Counted from the first letter of the stretch, positions 7,955 through 18,600 are shown. The stretch: DNA of 44,495 nucleotides from CAYQTL01 sp964420405 (GCA_964420405.1 CAYQTL010000031.1:1-44495); one strand, 5' to 3'. Numbers and translations: made by a program. Notes: generated by a model not told the origin, from the letters alone.

Positions 7955-8209
7955 TCAGTCGACCCGCAGCCCGAGGTAGCGGAACACCGCCGCACAGGAG
8001 GGACAGCGCCGGGCGTGGCGGCGCCAGCGGTGGACGTACTTGGAGCGCGGCGGCGACATCGCCAGGACCGACGGGCTGACGTGGCCGGGCCGTTCCACGT
8101 CGCACGGTGGCCGGCGGCGGTGCAGCATGACGAACCCCGGGTCCGTCATCCGCGGCACCAACCGATCCAGCGGCAGCCTGCGGTGCGTCTCGTGGCAGCT
8201 GGCGTGCAC
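7955..8209 (-). CDS. small Cys/His-rich hypothetical protein
   Basis: 84 residues starting with GTG at 8209 (an in-frame TGA lies 10 codons upstream; AGGAGG sits about 12 nt before the GTG, a little far). It begins MHASCHETHRRLPLDRLVPR and ends HRWRRHARRCPSCAAVFRYL. The CHET-H, CD and CPSC groups look like ligands for one zinc, and the overall charge is strongly basic, so nucleic acid binding is possible. No family recognised. The opposite-frame reading from ATG 8240 is long but low-complexity, and I judged it a shadow. The gene converges on the membrane-NTPase fusion. Confidence 0.5.
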   Translation of the reverse strand: MHASCHETHRRLPLDRLVPRMTDPGFVMLHRRRPPCDVERPGHVSPSVLAMSPPRSKYVHRWRRHARRCPSCAAVFRYLGLRVD

Positions 8210-8350
8210 GGGCCTCGCGCGCCTCCTCGCCGGTAGTCATATCACGTACGGATCGCCGGTGGTAGGGGTCGCGAACGCCGGCCGGAGCCCGCGAGCATGT
8301 AGACTCCGGTCGAGAATGCCAGCTCGACGCCCCGTCCCGCGGAGCCGGTG

Positions 8351-9994
8351 ATGCGCACGGCGCTGATTCCGGTGCTGCTGGTCGTGGTGCTGCCGGGGCT
8401 GCTGGTGCTGCACCGCACCGGCCTGCTGCGGCGCCGCGGCGTCCGGATCGCCGCCGCCGTCGCCGGCGCCGCGCTGGTGGCCGCCAGCCTGCCGTTCGGC
8501 GGGCTCCCGCTCGACGACCGGAAACGGCTCCTGATGCTGCTCGCCGCCTCGGCAGCGGCGGTCGCCGGCCTGTGGGGGATCGGCGCCTGGACCCGCGACC
8601 GGACGATGCGATGGCTCGCGGCGGTCACGGTCCTCGCCGCGGCCACGGCCGTGAACTTCTTCGCCTTCCACGGCGGCGGCGCCTGGGTCCACCTCCACGA
8701 CGTCGCCCACTACTACCTCGGCGCCAAGTACTTCGACGAGGTCGGCCACGACGGTCTCTACGTCGCCGCGCTGCGGGCCGAGGCCGAGGTCTACGGCGAC
8801 CGCTTCCGCAGTCTCACCGCCCGCGACCTCGAGACCGACCGGCTGGTGGACATCCGCTCTCTGCTGCGAGCCAGCGACCCGGTCAAGGCCCGCTTCGACG
8901 AGGACCGCTGGGCGGCGTTCCGCGCCGACGTCGCTCTCTTCCGGGACCGGCTCGGCCCGCAGTGGGGCCGGTTCCTGACCGACCACGGCTACAACGCGAC
9001 GCCGGTGCTGACGACCGTCGCACGAGGGCTCGCCGGGATGGTCCCGGCCGGCAGCTCCCGCGGCATCCTGCTGCTGACGCTGCTCGACCCGCTGCTCGTC
9101 GCCGCCGCCCTCGCGACGGCCTGGTGGGGGTTCGGCCGCTCCGGCGCGCTTCTGGCGGCGCTGTACCTCGCCGTGCTTTTCGGCGCCGGCTTCGCGTGGA
9201 CGGGAGGGGCGTTCCTCCGCTTCGGGTGGTTTTTCGCGTTCGTCGCCGCCCTCGCCTGCCTCGCGAGGGAACGCTGGTTCGCCGCGGGTGCCGCCCTCGC
9301 CGCGGCGGCGGCGCTGCGGCTGCACCCGGCGGCGTTCGCGCTCGGCGTCGCGCTCCACGGCCTCTGGGCCGCCCGCGCCGAGGGCGGGCTCCCCCGCCGC
9401 CATCTGCGATTCGCCGCCGGCTTCGCGCTCGCGCTCGTGCTGCTCGCCGCCTCCACCGTCGGCCTGCCCGATCCAGCTGCCGCCTGGCGCGGCTTCGCCG
9501 AGCGGATCTCCCTGCAGGCCGGGACGCTGTCGCCGAACCTGGTGGGCATGACGCAGCTGCTCGCGTACCACCGCGGGCCCGCCGAAGTCACCGCTGACGA
9601 GCTCGACGAGCTGCGCGAGCGCCGTCGTGACATCCACCGGCGGCAGCTGACCGTGGCGGTGCCCCTCGTCCTCGCGCTGTGCGCATGGTGGGCGCGGCGG
9701 CTCGATCCGGTGGACGCGGCGCTGCTCGGCGTCCCGATGCTGCTGGCCACCGTCAACCTCGCCGGCTACGACATGATCCTGCTGATCGGGCTGATGCTGG
9801 CGAGGCGCAGGGCGCCACGGGACGTGGCCCTGCTGCTGGCGGTCGAGGCGGCCTGCTACGTGCTGCTGCTGTTCGCGGATCGCGACGCGGCGGTGTACGC
9901 GCTGCGCACCGTCATGGTCCTGACCGCGACCTGCGTGATCCTCGCCTCCCCGGCCTACTCCCAGGGCGCCGCCGCCGGCCGGCCGAACCAGTAG
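8351..9994 (+). CDS. polytopic membrane glycosyltransferase-like protein (GT87/DUF2029 type)
   Basis: 547 residues from the ATG at 8351 (a GTG lies one codon earlier). About 11-13 transmembrane helices start at residue ~5 (LIPVLLVVVLPGLLVLHRTG). The loop after the early helices, HLHDVAHYYLGAKYFDEVGH, followed by DGLY, resembles the acidic first periplasmic loop of GT-C enzymes of the GT87/DUF2029 kind, where Asp/His residues sit at the polyprenyl-phosphate-sugar site. A soluble insert at ~150-210 (SLTARDLETDRLVDIRSL) and a second at ~420-440 interrupt the helices. The likely role is transfer of a sugar from a lipid carrier in the envelope. Its 3' end overlaps the convergent EAL gene by 40 nt. 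GT-C fold likely; donor and acceptor unknown. Confidence 0.65.
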   Translation: MRTALIPVLLVVVLPGLLVLHRTGLLRRRGVRIAAAVAGAALVAASLPFGGLPLDDRKRLLMLLAASAAAVAGLWGIGAWTRDRTMRWLAAVTVLAAATAVNFFAFHGGGAWVHLHDVAHYYLGAKYFDEVGHDGLYVAALRAEAEVYGDRFRSLTARDLETDRLVDIRSLLRASDPVKARFDEDRWAAFRADVALFRDRLGPQWGRFLTDHGYNATPVLTTVARGLAGMVPAGSSRGILLLTLLDPLLVAAALATAWWGFGRSGALLAALYLAVLFGAGFAWTGGAFLRFGWFFAFVAALACLARERWFAAGAALAAAAALRLHPAAFALGVALHGLWAARAEGGLPRRHLRFAAGFALALVLLAASTVGLPDPAAAWRGFAERISLQAGTLSPNLVGMTQLLAYHRGPAEVTADELDELRERRRDIHRRQLTVAVPLVLALCAWWARRLDPVDAALLGVPMLLATVNLAGYDMILLIGLMLARRRAPRDVALLLAVEAACYVLLLFADRDAAVYALRTVMVLTATCVILASPAYSQGAAAGRPNQ

Positions 9995-11067
9995 CCCTGC
10001 GCGAGGTCGAAGCCCAGCTCCCGGCACGCCGCCGACTCGCCCGCCGTCTCGACTCCCTCCGCCGCCGCGGTGATCCCCATCTCGCGGACCATCCGCACCA
10101 GCCGTTCGACCAGGGTGCGGCGGCGCGCCGAGGCGCCGTCGATGTCGCTGATCCAGGCACGGTCGAACTTGACGTAGGTGGGGTCGACGTCGATCAGCTC
10201 GAGAAGCCGCGCCTGACCGGTGCCGAAGTCGTCGAAGGCGATGTCGATCCCGAGCTCGGCCATGGCGCGCCGCAGCCGGGCGAACGACGCCAGGTTCGCC
10301 ACCGCCCGCTCGTGGATCTCGAGCACCAGACCGCGGTCCGGGAACCGGCGGCGGAGCTGCTCGAGGGCGGCCGTGAACCGCCGCTCCTCGCGCAGCTCGG
10401 CCGGATGGGTGTTGACGAAGAGCGACAGCTCCTTCGGCAGCCGCTGGGCCTGCTCGATCCCCTTCTCGCGCAGCATTCCACTGAGCTCGACCTCGAGGTC
10501 GAGGCTCTCGGCGACCCGGAAGAGCAACCCGGCCGCCGCCTCGTCGCCCCCGAGGAGGCCGCGGCCGAGGATCTCGTAGCCGACGACCTCGGCATCGGCC
10601 AGCCGCACGATCGGCTGGAACCTCGCGTGGACCAGCCGCTGGCGCAGCATCTCGCGCAGCTGCGCGGCGTGCTCGAAGAAGCGCGACGGATGCCCGACGT
10701 CGCTGAGCTCCTTGGTCGAGGTGTCGGGGCCGGACTGGTCGTCACCGCCGACCTCGAGCCCATCCCGCACCACCAACCGGAACTCCTGGTCGCCGAAGTG
10801 CAGCACGTCGCCGTGGCCGACGCGCCGCGGGCCCGAGATCCGCTCGCCGTTGACGAGCGTGCCGTTGGTGCTGCCCAGGTCGACGATCCACAGCCCGTCG
10901 CCCTCGCGGTGCAGCTCGGCGTGGAGGTGGGAGACGCGGCTCGACGTCAGCACGAGGTCCGAGTCCGATCGCCGGCCGACCCGGAACGGCATGGCGGACA
11001 CCGCCGTCCGCCAGACCACGCGGCTGTCGTCGACGAAGCCCTCGAGGAACACCGTGCCGGCGCTCAT
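9955..11067 (-). CDS. FHA-EAL domain protein, probable c-di-GMP phosphodiesterase
   Basis: 370 residues from the ATG at 11067; a GTG 7 codons upstream is less likely. The N-terminal FHA domain spans ~15-100: FRVGRRSDSDLVLTSSRVSH, and DLGSTNGTLVNGERI with the phosphothreonine-binding Arg/Ser/His/Asn pattern. Residues ~135-365 form an EAL domain with its metal and catalytic signature present: GYEILGRG (first Glu), FVNTHP (Asn), VLEIHE (Glu), AFDDFGTGQ (Asp-Asp), YVKFDRAW (Lys), EGVET (Glu) and QGYWFGRP. It should hydrolyse c-di-GMP to pGpG in the cytoplasm, controlled by docking of a phosphothreonine protein through FHA. It lies downstream of and on the same strand as the large Ser/Thr kinase, an attractive source of that phosphate (inference). 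Confidence 0.9.
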   Translation of the reverse strand: MSAGTVFLEGFVDDSRVVWRTAVSAMPFRVGRRSDSDLVLTSSRVSHLHAELHREGDGLWIVDLGSTNGTLVNGERISGPRRVGHGDVLHFGDQEFRLVVRDGLEVGGDDQSGPDTSTKELSDVGHPSRFFEHAAQLREMLRQRLVHARFQPIVRLADAEVVGYEILGRGLLGGDEAAAGLLFRVAESLDLEVELSGMLREKGIEQAQRLPKELSLFVNTHPAELREERRFTAALEQLRRRFPDRGLVLEIHERAVANLASFARLRRAMAELGIDIAFDDFGTGQARLLELIDVDPTYVKFDRAWISDIDGASARRRTLVERLVRMVREMGITAAAEGVETAGESAACRELGFDLAQGYWFGRPAAAPWE

Positions 11068-11352
11068 CGCGGCCGCCTCGGCGAGCACGGCTGGAGCGGA
11101 CGGACACCCTTCGAACGGGCGGGGTTCGCGGACGGGACCGCCACGGCCTCCGAGTCTACCGCCGCTGCGACGCTGCCACCAGTGCCGGACATGTCGCGGG
11201 ACGGCAGCGTGTGCCGCGAACGCCGCAGCGAACCGGTGGACCTTCTCTGGATCGGCCGTGAGCAGGGCTTCATTCCCCGATCAGAAGATCGCGACGCGTG
11301 TCGTGTATTCCTCAGCGCCGCGTCGAACGCCGCCGGCCGGCGACAGCCGCGC

Positions 11353-14300
11353 TCACGACCGGCTCGCGTCCAGGACCATCCTCGCGCGGTCGGCGATCGA
11401 CCGCAGTCCCTTGAGGCTGGCGTCGGCGATCGCGCCTTCGAGGCGCGCGCGGCCTGCCGCCGCGGCGCCCGCCGCCAGCTCCTGCTCGCCCAGGGCGAGC
11501 ATCACCTCCAGGCCGAGCTCGACGTAGCCACGGGCCGTGGCCTCGGCCAGGAGGGCCTGCAGGTCCCCGCGGACCCCCGTCGCGCCGCGCCCGGCCTCGA
11601 TCCGCAGCCCAACCAGCTCGAGCTCCATCCGCGGCTCCGGCGCCGCCACGCCGGCCAGCGTCGCGCGGCCGCGGGCGACCTCCGACGCCGCCGAGTCGAG
11701 GTCGCCGCGGTCCAGCGCGAGGCGGGCCAGCAGCGCCCTGGCACGCGCCACCGCCACCACCTGCCCGCGCAGCTCCAGGTCGGCCAACGCCTCCCGCGCC
11801 ATCCCCTCGGCGTCATCGGAAGACCCGGCCTCCCGCAGGGTGGCCGCCAGCACCAGCTGGGTCTGGGAGCGGCCCGCGCGGGTCGTCACCGACGACTGGA
11901 TCTCCAGCGCCCGCCGCAGCACGCGCTCGGAGCGCCCCAGATCGCCCCGCACCCGCAACGCCGCCCCGAAGTCGCGCAGGGCCGAGGCGTGGTCCAGCGT
12001 CGTCGCGCGTTCGGCGAGCACCGGCAGCGCCTGCTCGAACAGGCGGCAGGCCTCGGCGGCCTCACCCTGCAGACGGAGGACGTGGGCCGACCGGGCGGTG
12101 GACAGCGCCCGACCGAGCGCGTCGCCGCGCTCCTCCTGCAGCTCCGAGGCCCGCGCGAGACTGGCCGTCGCCGTCGCCAACTCGCCGCGCACGAGCTGAA
12201 GGTCGGCGGCGTGCAGCAGCGTCCAGGCCTCGAACCGGGAGACGGCCTGCATTTTCTCCACCGCCGCCGCGAGCGTGTCGCCCGCCTCGTCGAGCCTCCC
12301 CCGGGACCGGAGGGCACTGGACAGGTTGACCAGCGCGATCAGCTCGGCCACGTCGTCGCCCGACTCGCGGAACAGCCGCACCGCTTCCCGGGTGACGTCG
12401 ACGGTCGCGTCGAGATCGCCCTGCTGCTCGAGCACCAGCGCCTTGTTGGTCAGCGTCCGCGCCTCGGCCCGGCGGTTGCCGAGGGAGCCGTAGCGCCTGG
12501 CCGCTCGGTCATAGCTCGCCTTGGCCTGCCAGAGCTCGCCCTTCTCGTACAGCAGGACGCCGGTCATGGCGTCGATGTCGGCCTGGCCCTTGTCATGCCC
12601 CAGCCGGTCGTAGAGCCGCCGCGACGCGTCGAGGGCCTCCAGGCCGTGGTCCAGCCGACCGAGCCGCCAGCGGGCCGACGCGAGCAGGCGCAGCGCCCGC
12701 GCCTCCAGTGCGTCGTGCCCGTCACGCCGGGCCGAGGCGACGGCGCGCTCGGCCGCCGCCAGCTGGGGGTCGTGACGGCCGAGCCAGTGGTGGGCCTCGG
12801 CCCGTACCAGGTCGAGCCGCGGATCAACGTCGCCTCCGGCCCCCTGCCGGCCGACCACGTCGAGGGCCTCCTGGGGCCGGCTCGCCCGCACCAACGCTGT
12901 CGCGAGCCGCACGGCTCCGTCGACCTCCCGCTCCCCCGGCAGCGCACAGCCCGCCCCGGCCAGCTCCAGCGCCCGGTACGCCGCCGCCGCTCGGACGGCC
13001 TCGCGATCGGCTTCCAGGGAGCGCGCGTGGGCGAGCAGCCGCAGCGCCCGCGGCGCGTCCGCGGAGTGGACCACCGCCCGCCGCGCCCGCACCGCGGCCT
13101 CGCTCTCGCGCCCGAGGTCGAAGAGCACGTCGGCGAGGGCCATCTCCAGCACCGGGTTCGCCGGCTCGATCTCCAGCGCCCGCTCGAGCAGCGGCCGCGC
13201 GCCGAGCGAGTCCAGCACCTGCAGCCGGCCGACGGCGTCGCGGTACAGCGCCTCCCCCTCGGCGGTCGCGAACGGCTGCCAGTCGGAGTCCGGCAGCCCC
13301 ACCGCCAGCTCGATCCCGGCGGCGCCCGCGGCCTCCTGCACCACCGACGCCGCGATCGCGAGCAGTCGTGCGGGCGGCCCCCGCGCCTCGGCGACCGCGG
13401 CCGGCACCGTCGCCGACGCCGGTTGCAGCCGCAGCTCGAGCACGATCCCGTCGGCAGGCTCCGGGCCCGCCGCGCGCACCACCGCGATCACCGCCGCATC
13501 GGCGCCGTGCTCGTCCGCGATCGCGGCCACCGAGCCGGGCTCCAGGGCGATCCGGCCACCGGACGGGTCGTCTCCGACTCCCGGCGCCGGCTCCACCAGC
13601 CGGACGCCGCCAGCGCTCGCCAGCTCGAATCGCAGCAGCTCCTCGATCGGCTCTGCGAGGTCGACCCCGCCGGCCGCGGCCTCGCCGACGACGCCCAGCA
13701 TCACCATTCGGCGGCCGGGGTCGTCGGCGCCGGTCGGACCGAGCCGGGGTGCCAGCCAGCCGGCGGCCGCGACGACCATGCCCACCGCCGCAACGCCCCA
13801 GCCGAGGGCCCGCCGCCGAACCGCGGGCGTCGGCTTCCCCTCGCCGCTGACCTCCGCCATCGCCCGCTGGAGGTCGAGCAGGAGGTCGGTCGCGGTCTGG
13901 TAACGCTCCTCCGGGTCCCGCGCCAGGCAGCGCGCCACGACGTCGTCCACGACCGGCGGCAGCCACTCGACGCGCTCGGACGGCGGTCCCGGCTCCTCCT
14001 CGACGGTCGCCATCAGGGCCTTCATCCCGTGGCCCGGGAACGGCCTCTCGCCGACGAGCATCTCGTACAGCAGGACACCGACCGACCACAGGTCCACCCG
14101 GTGGTCGACCGGACGACGCCAGACCTGCTCGGGTGCCGCGTAGCCGGCCGTTCCCACGAAGCCCGCGCCGTCGACGTAGGTCAGGTGCGCCATCCGCGAG
14201 ATGCCGAAGTCGACGATCTTGGCGGTGCCGTCCTCGGCCAGCACGACGTTGCCGGGCTTGATGTCGCAGTGGACGATGCCACGCTCGTGGGCGGCGACCA

Positions 14301-15552
14301 GACCCGACGTCACGTGGATCGCGATCCGCAGCGCCTCCACCGCCGGCAGCGGTCCCGACTCGAGCAGCTCCTTCACCGACGGGCCGTCGTACAGCGCCAT
14401 GGCGATGAAGGACTCGCCGGACGGCGTCTCGTCGACGCCGAAGATGGTGCAGATGTTCGGGTGGTCCAGTGCCGACGCCGCCTTCGCCTCCTGCAGGAAC
14501 CGGTCCGGCGGCTGGTCGTCCCCGAGGCGGTCCGGGAGGAACTTCAGGGCGACGTGGCGACCCAGCCGGCGATCGCGCGCGCGGTAGACCAGCCCCATCC
14601 CGCCGCGGCCGAGCTGCTCGAGCACCTGGAAGCCGCCGACGGTGTCGCCGACGGAGACCGGCGCGCGGCATGGCTGCCGCCGCAACGCCGCCGGGTTCGT
14701 CCGGGTGCCGTCGGCCGTCAGCGCCTCGGGCGACACCTCCGTCGCTTCGGTCAGCAGGCCCGACATCGCGGAAAGCATCTCACCGACGTGGCCCATGTCG
14801 CCGATCCGGACGGCGGGATCCCGCTCCAGCGCCACACTCAGGAAGCTGTCCAGCTCCGGGCCGATCCCCGTGCGTACGCCTTCGACCACGGGTCGCGCCC
14901 CATCCAGCACCGCGGCACGGACGGCCTCGGCGTCCTCGCCAGGAAACGCCCTGCGGCCGGTGATCATCTCGAGCAGGACCACCGCGAGCGACCAGACGTC
15001 GCTCGCCGGCGCCGGCGGTTCTCCGCGGAGCACCTCCGGCGCGGCGTAGGCCGCCGAACGGGCCCGCAGCTGCTGCGGTCGCAGCGTCGCCCGCAGGCGG
15101 TACAACCCGACGCCGAGGAGCCGGACGCCCCCCGCCGGCCGCAGCCACAGCTCCGCCGGGGTCAGGGCCCCGTGGACCATCCCGGCCCGGTGGACCGTCC
15201 CGAGAGCGGCCGCGGCCGCCGCCGCCAGCTCGAGGGCCCACCCCACCGCCAGCGGCCCGGCCTCGAGCCGGCGCCCGAGGCTCTCTCCGGGACCCGTCTC
15301 CGCCAGCAGCACCACCCGCCCTGCGGCGCCCTCCAGCACCCGGACCGGGTCGACGCACGCATCCTCGATCCGGCTCGCCCGCGCCGCATCGGCGAGCGCC
15401 GCCGCGAGCTCCTCGCCGCGGCCGCCCGCCGCCACGTGGCGCAGCACCACGTCGGCATCGTCGTCGCGCCGCCGGGCGTGGTACAGCCGCGACAGCTCCG
15501 CCTCCTCGAGGGGGCTGACGATGTCGTAGCCGGAGAGGACCTCGTCCACCAT
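11353..15552 (-). CDS. pseudokinase-Ser/Thr kinase tandem with membrane segment and TPR repeats
   Basis: 1399 residues from the ATG at 15552 (open frame further upstream reads as low complexity). Residues ~8-262 form a degenerate kinase: no glycine loop or VAxK lysine, the catalytic loop is VHGALTPAELWL, DFG is replaced by LGVGL, yet AYAAPEVLRG and SDVWSLAVVLLEMITGRRAF are kept. Residues ~308-560 are a complete kinase: GRGGMG (315-320), Lys337 in VALKFL, HCDIKPGN (428-435, Asp430), DFG (448-450), APE (473-475). Cys replaces Arg in HRD, making it a non-RD kinase. One transmembrane helix follows (~585-602), then ~150 residues resembling FlgO/CsgG-like sensor-adjacent regions, then about ten TPR-like repeats to the end. 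Likely a membrane signalling receptor; the FHA-EAL gene lies 285 nt downstream. Confidence 0.9.
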   Translation of the reverse strand: MVDEVLSGYDIVSPLEEAELSRLYHARRRDDDADVVLRHVAAGGRGEELAAALADAARASRIEDACVDPVRVLEGAAGRVVLLAETGPGESLGRRLEAGPLAVGWALELAAAAAAALGTVHRAGMVHGALTPAELWLRPAGGVRLLGVGLYRLRATLRPQQLRARSAAYAAPEVLRGEPPAPASDVWSLAVVLLEMITGRRAFPGEDAEAVRAAVLDGARPVVEGVRTGIGPELDSFLSVALERDPAVRIGDMGHVGEMLSAMSGLLTEATEVSPEALTADGTRTNPAALRRQPCRAPVSVGDTVGGFQVLEQLGRGGMGLVYRARDRRLGRHVALKFLPDRLGDDQPPDRFLQEAKAASALDHPNICTIFGVDETPSGESFIAMALYDGPSVKELLESGPLPAVEALRIAIHVTSGLVAAHERGIVHCDIKPGNVVLAEDGTAKIVDFGISRMAHLTYVDGAGFVGTAGYAAPEQVWRRPVDHRVDLWSVGVLLYEMLVGERPFPGHGMKALMATVEEEPGPPSERVEWLPPVVDDVVARCLARDPEERYQTATDLLLDLQRAMAEVSGEGKPTPAVRRRALGWGVAAVGMVVAAAGWLAPRLGPTGADDPGRRMVMLGVVGEAAAGGVDLAEPIEELLRFELASAGGVRLVEPAPGVGDDPSGGRIALEPGSVAAIADEHGADAAVIAVVRAAGPEPADGIVLELRLQPASATVPAAVAEARGPPARLLAIAASVVQEAAGAAGIELAVGLPDSDWQPFATAEGEALYRDAVGRLQVLDSLGARPLLERALEIEPANPVLEMALADVLFDLGRESEAAVRARRAVVHSADAPRALRLLAHARSLEADREAVRAAAAYRALELAGAGCALPGEREVDGAVRLATALVRASRPQEALDVVGRQGAGGDVDPRLDLVRAEAHHWLGRHDPQLAAAERAVASARRDGHDALEARALRLLASARWRLGRLDHGLEALDASRRLYDRLGHDKGQADIDAMTGVLLYEKGELWQAKASYDRAARRYGSLGNRRAEARTLTNKALVLEQQGDLDATVDVTREAVRLFRESGDDVAELIALVNLSSALRSRGRLDEAGDTLAAAVEKMQAVSRFEAWTLLHAADLQLVRGELATATASLARASELQEERGDALGRALSTARSAHVLRLQGEAAEACRLFEQALPVLAERATTLDHASALRDFGAALRVRGDLGRSERVLRRALEIQSSVTTRAGRSQTQLVLAATLREAGSSDDAEGMAREALADLELRGQVVAVARARALLARLALDRGDLDSAASEVARGRATLAGVAAPEPRMELELVGLRIEAGRGATGVRGDLQALLAEATARGYVELGLEVMLALGEQELAAGAAAAGRARLEGAIADASLKGLRSIADRARMVLDASRS

Positions 15553-15676
15553 CCCGTTGGCATCCTCGGCGGCGCGGCGGAAGGACCTTCGCACGGGCCC
15601 CGACGAAGCCGTGACACCCCCCGCGACACCGGATTCCGGAAGGAGTGTAGAATGGTTGTAGCGAACGGTGCTCGAA

Positions 15677-18600
15677 ATGGGTCGAATCCTTTCAGGGTGT
15701 GTCCTCGCGTTGGTGCTGTCGCTCCCGTCGGCGGGCGTGGCCGCGCCGTGCTGCGATGCCGCCGACACCGCCGTCACCGTCGCCGCGACCCCTGAGCCGG
15801 CGGTCGCCGGCGGTCCCATCGCCTACCAGGTGTCGGTCCGGAACCATGGCCCCGACATCGCGCCCGGCGTCCAGCTGCAGATCCAGCTCGACCCGGCGCT
15901 CGCGGGAGCCGTCACCGCTGGCTGCGCCGAGGATCCGGCCGGCGTGCCCACCTGCTCCCTGGGCGATTTCGACGCCCCGAGCGTGTTCCGGGTCACCGAG
16001 CAGCGGGTCCACCCCGGCGAGTTCACGGGCGCGACCCACAACCTCCACCTCGACGCGGATCTCGCGCCCGACTACTTCGTGCTGGTCCAGGGATCCGGGA
16101 TCGAGAACGACGCCGAGGCCGGTCTCGAGGCTTCCGACACGACGCCGGCGGCCGACTACGTGCGCCTCGCGGGCGACCCGTGGGGCACCGGCGACCTCGC
16201 CGCCAGCGGCGCGGCGAACCGGCTGATGCTGCAGCGCGGCTCCGGGATGGGCAACTGGACCGGCGTCGTGACCGTCGTCGAGTGCCTCGCCGACTGCGAC
16301 GTCAACGGCTTCCGGCTGCTGACGGTGGCGGAGGTCGTCCACCCGGCCTCCGACGCCGCGGTGTCGGGGAGCCACGTCGTGTCCGCACCGTGGGGCGACC
16401 CGGAGCGGGTGATGCTCCCCGGGGGCTCGAACGGCGCCGGCTGCAGCACGAGCGACGCCGACCCCGACGACCACCCGGTCTGCCAGGCGCGCCTCGCGCC
16501 CGTGGGCGCCGGCACCATCGAGTGGTCCAGGGACTCCTCGGGCGCCGACCTCGGAGCCGGCGCCACCAGCACCGTGCCCGTGATCCGTTGGGGCACCGCG
16601 TGGACCGTCCAGCGGCGGCGGGTCCAGACCGACGCCGGCGCCGACGGCGCGGCCTCGCCGGCCGCCTACGGCTCTGCCGCGATCACCCCCGTGGACCGCG
16701 CCTCGACCTGGGTGTGGGGCTGCGGCCATACCGCGGGCAAGGACGGCGGCACCGCCGCCGACGCGGTGCTGGTGGCCCTCGGCGACGGCGTCGCCGTCGA
16801 CCCGACGGAGGACCAGGTGGCGGTCGGCAGCGAGCACGCCGGCTTCGACCTCGATCTCGAGGTCTGGGCGCTGAGCCATCCCGACGCCGCAGTGGACCAC
16901 GTCTTCAAGCCCGACGGCGACGCCGATGCGCTCGCCGTGCCGGTGGCAGTCGCCCCGGCGACCCCCGGCGCACGGATGGCGGTCGCGTTCAACGGGCTCG
17001 AGACGACCGGCGGCGGCTACCCACAGCCGCTTCTGGTCGCCGCCTACACCGCCGACGACGAGATCACCCTGGCGCGCAGGCGAGCCGGGGCCGCCTTCCC
17101 GGCGTGGGTGCAGGGCGTCGACCTGGCGGCGATCCGCGGCGCCGGCAGCGCGCGCGACGTGTCCGTCACCGCCACCGTGCCGGCCGACGCGCCGTCGTCG
17201 GTGGTCACGACCGTCACCGTCGCCTCGTCGGCGACGGACCCCGATCCCGCCAACGATACCGCCGTGTCGAACACGCCGGTGGTGCAGGTGTCCGATCTGG
17301 CGGTGTCGCTCGCCGACGACCTCGACCCGGTGATCGCGGGCAGGACGATCACCTACGCCGCGACCGTCACCGGGAGTGGGCCGTCGGACGCGACCGGTAC
17401 TGTCGTCACCACCGTCCTCGATCCCCGGCTCACGCTGGTCGCCACCAGCGGCTGCGCCGAGGACCCGGGGGGCTCGCCGGTGTGCACCCTCGGCACCGTG
17501 CCGGCTGGCGGGGCCGCCGGGTTCACGCTCCGGGCGGTCACCGCCGCCGACGCCCGAGGCGCGGTCACGGTCCACGCGACCGTGGCGTCGGACGCCGACG
17601 ACCCCGTGCCCGGCAACGACCAGGCGGTCGAGGTCACCCGGCTGACCGACGAGATCCCGGTCGGCGACGGCGGCGCGCCGGCGGTCGCCGGCGACCTCGG
17701 CGGCTCCTCGCGGCTGGTGGTCGCGTGGGAGACCGACGCGGCCACCGAGAACCCCGACGGCATCCGGGCGCGGCTGCTCTCGGCCGACGGCATGCCGGTC
17801 GGCGTCGAGATCGACGTCTCCGACGGCGGCGGAGCGGCCCGCGGCGAGGCCGACGTCGCGTTCGTGGAGGGCGGCGAGCTCGTGGTGGCATGGCAGGAGG
17901 ACGGCGCCGACGGCGACGGCTCCGGGATCGTGGCGCGACGCTTCGACGCCTCCGGCATGCCCGTCGGCGTCGAGTACCAGGTCAACCACGATCCGGCCAA
18001 CGACCAGACCGCGCCGGCCGTGGCCGCCGCCGGCTCGGGAACGGTGGTCACGTGGGCCGACGAGGTGTCGCCGGGCAGCTACCGCCGGTCGGTGCGGCGG
18101 TTCGACGCCTCCGGCATGCCCGTCGGCGTCGAGCTCGAGTTCGGAACCGCCGACGTCGAGGCGACGCCCCCCGCGATCGCGGTCGCGCCGGGCGGCGAGT
18201 TCCTGGTGACGTGGGAGTCGGCCACCGACCGCATCGCCGGCCAGCTGTTCGACGCCTCCGGCATGCCCGTCGGCGTCGAGCTCGAGATCGACAGCGGCGC
18301 CGGCACCACCGCCGCCCACCCGGCGGTCGCATGGCATCCCTCCGGCTCGTGGCTGGTGGCGTGGCAGGCCGACGCCGACGGCGACGCCAACGGGATCTTC
18401 GCGCGCTTCCTCGATGCCTCCGGGATGCCGGTCGGCGTCGAGCTGCAGCTCAACTCCGACACCGCCGGCGACCAGACGCGGCCCGACCTCGCGGTCGACG
18501 GCGCCGGGGAGCTCGCGGTCACCTGGCAGTCCAGCGACGCCGACGGCGAGCGGATCCTCGCGCGGCTGTTCGACGCGTCCGGCATGCCGGTCGGCGTCGA

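Noticed and set aside
7503..8240. A 245-codon minus-strand frame from ATG 8240
   Set aside because: Its upstream half is low-complexity and its remainder is antisense to the NTPase domain; the Cys/His frame is the better candidate.
9679..15795. A 2038-codon open frame on the plus strand, antisense to the kinase gene
   Set aside because: It is Arg/Gln/His/Pro-rich without domains, lies entirely opposite clear kinase, FHA and EAL motifs, and is expected from GC-rich codon use.
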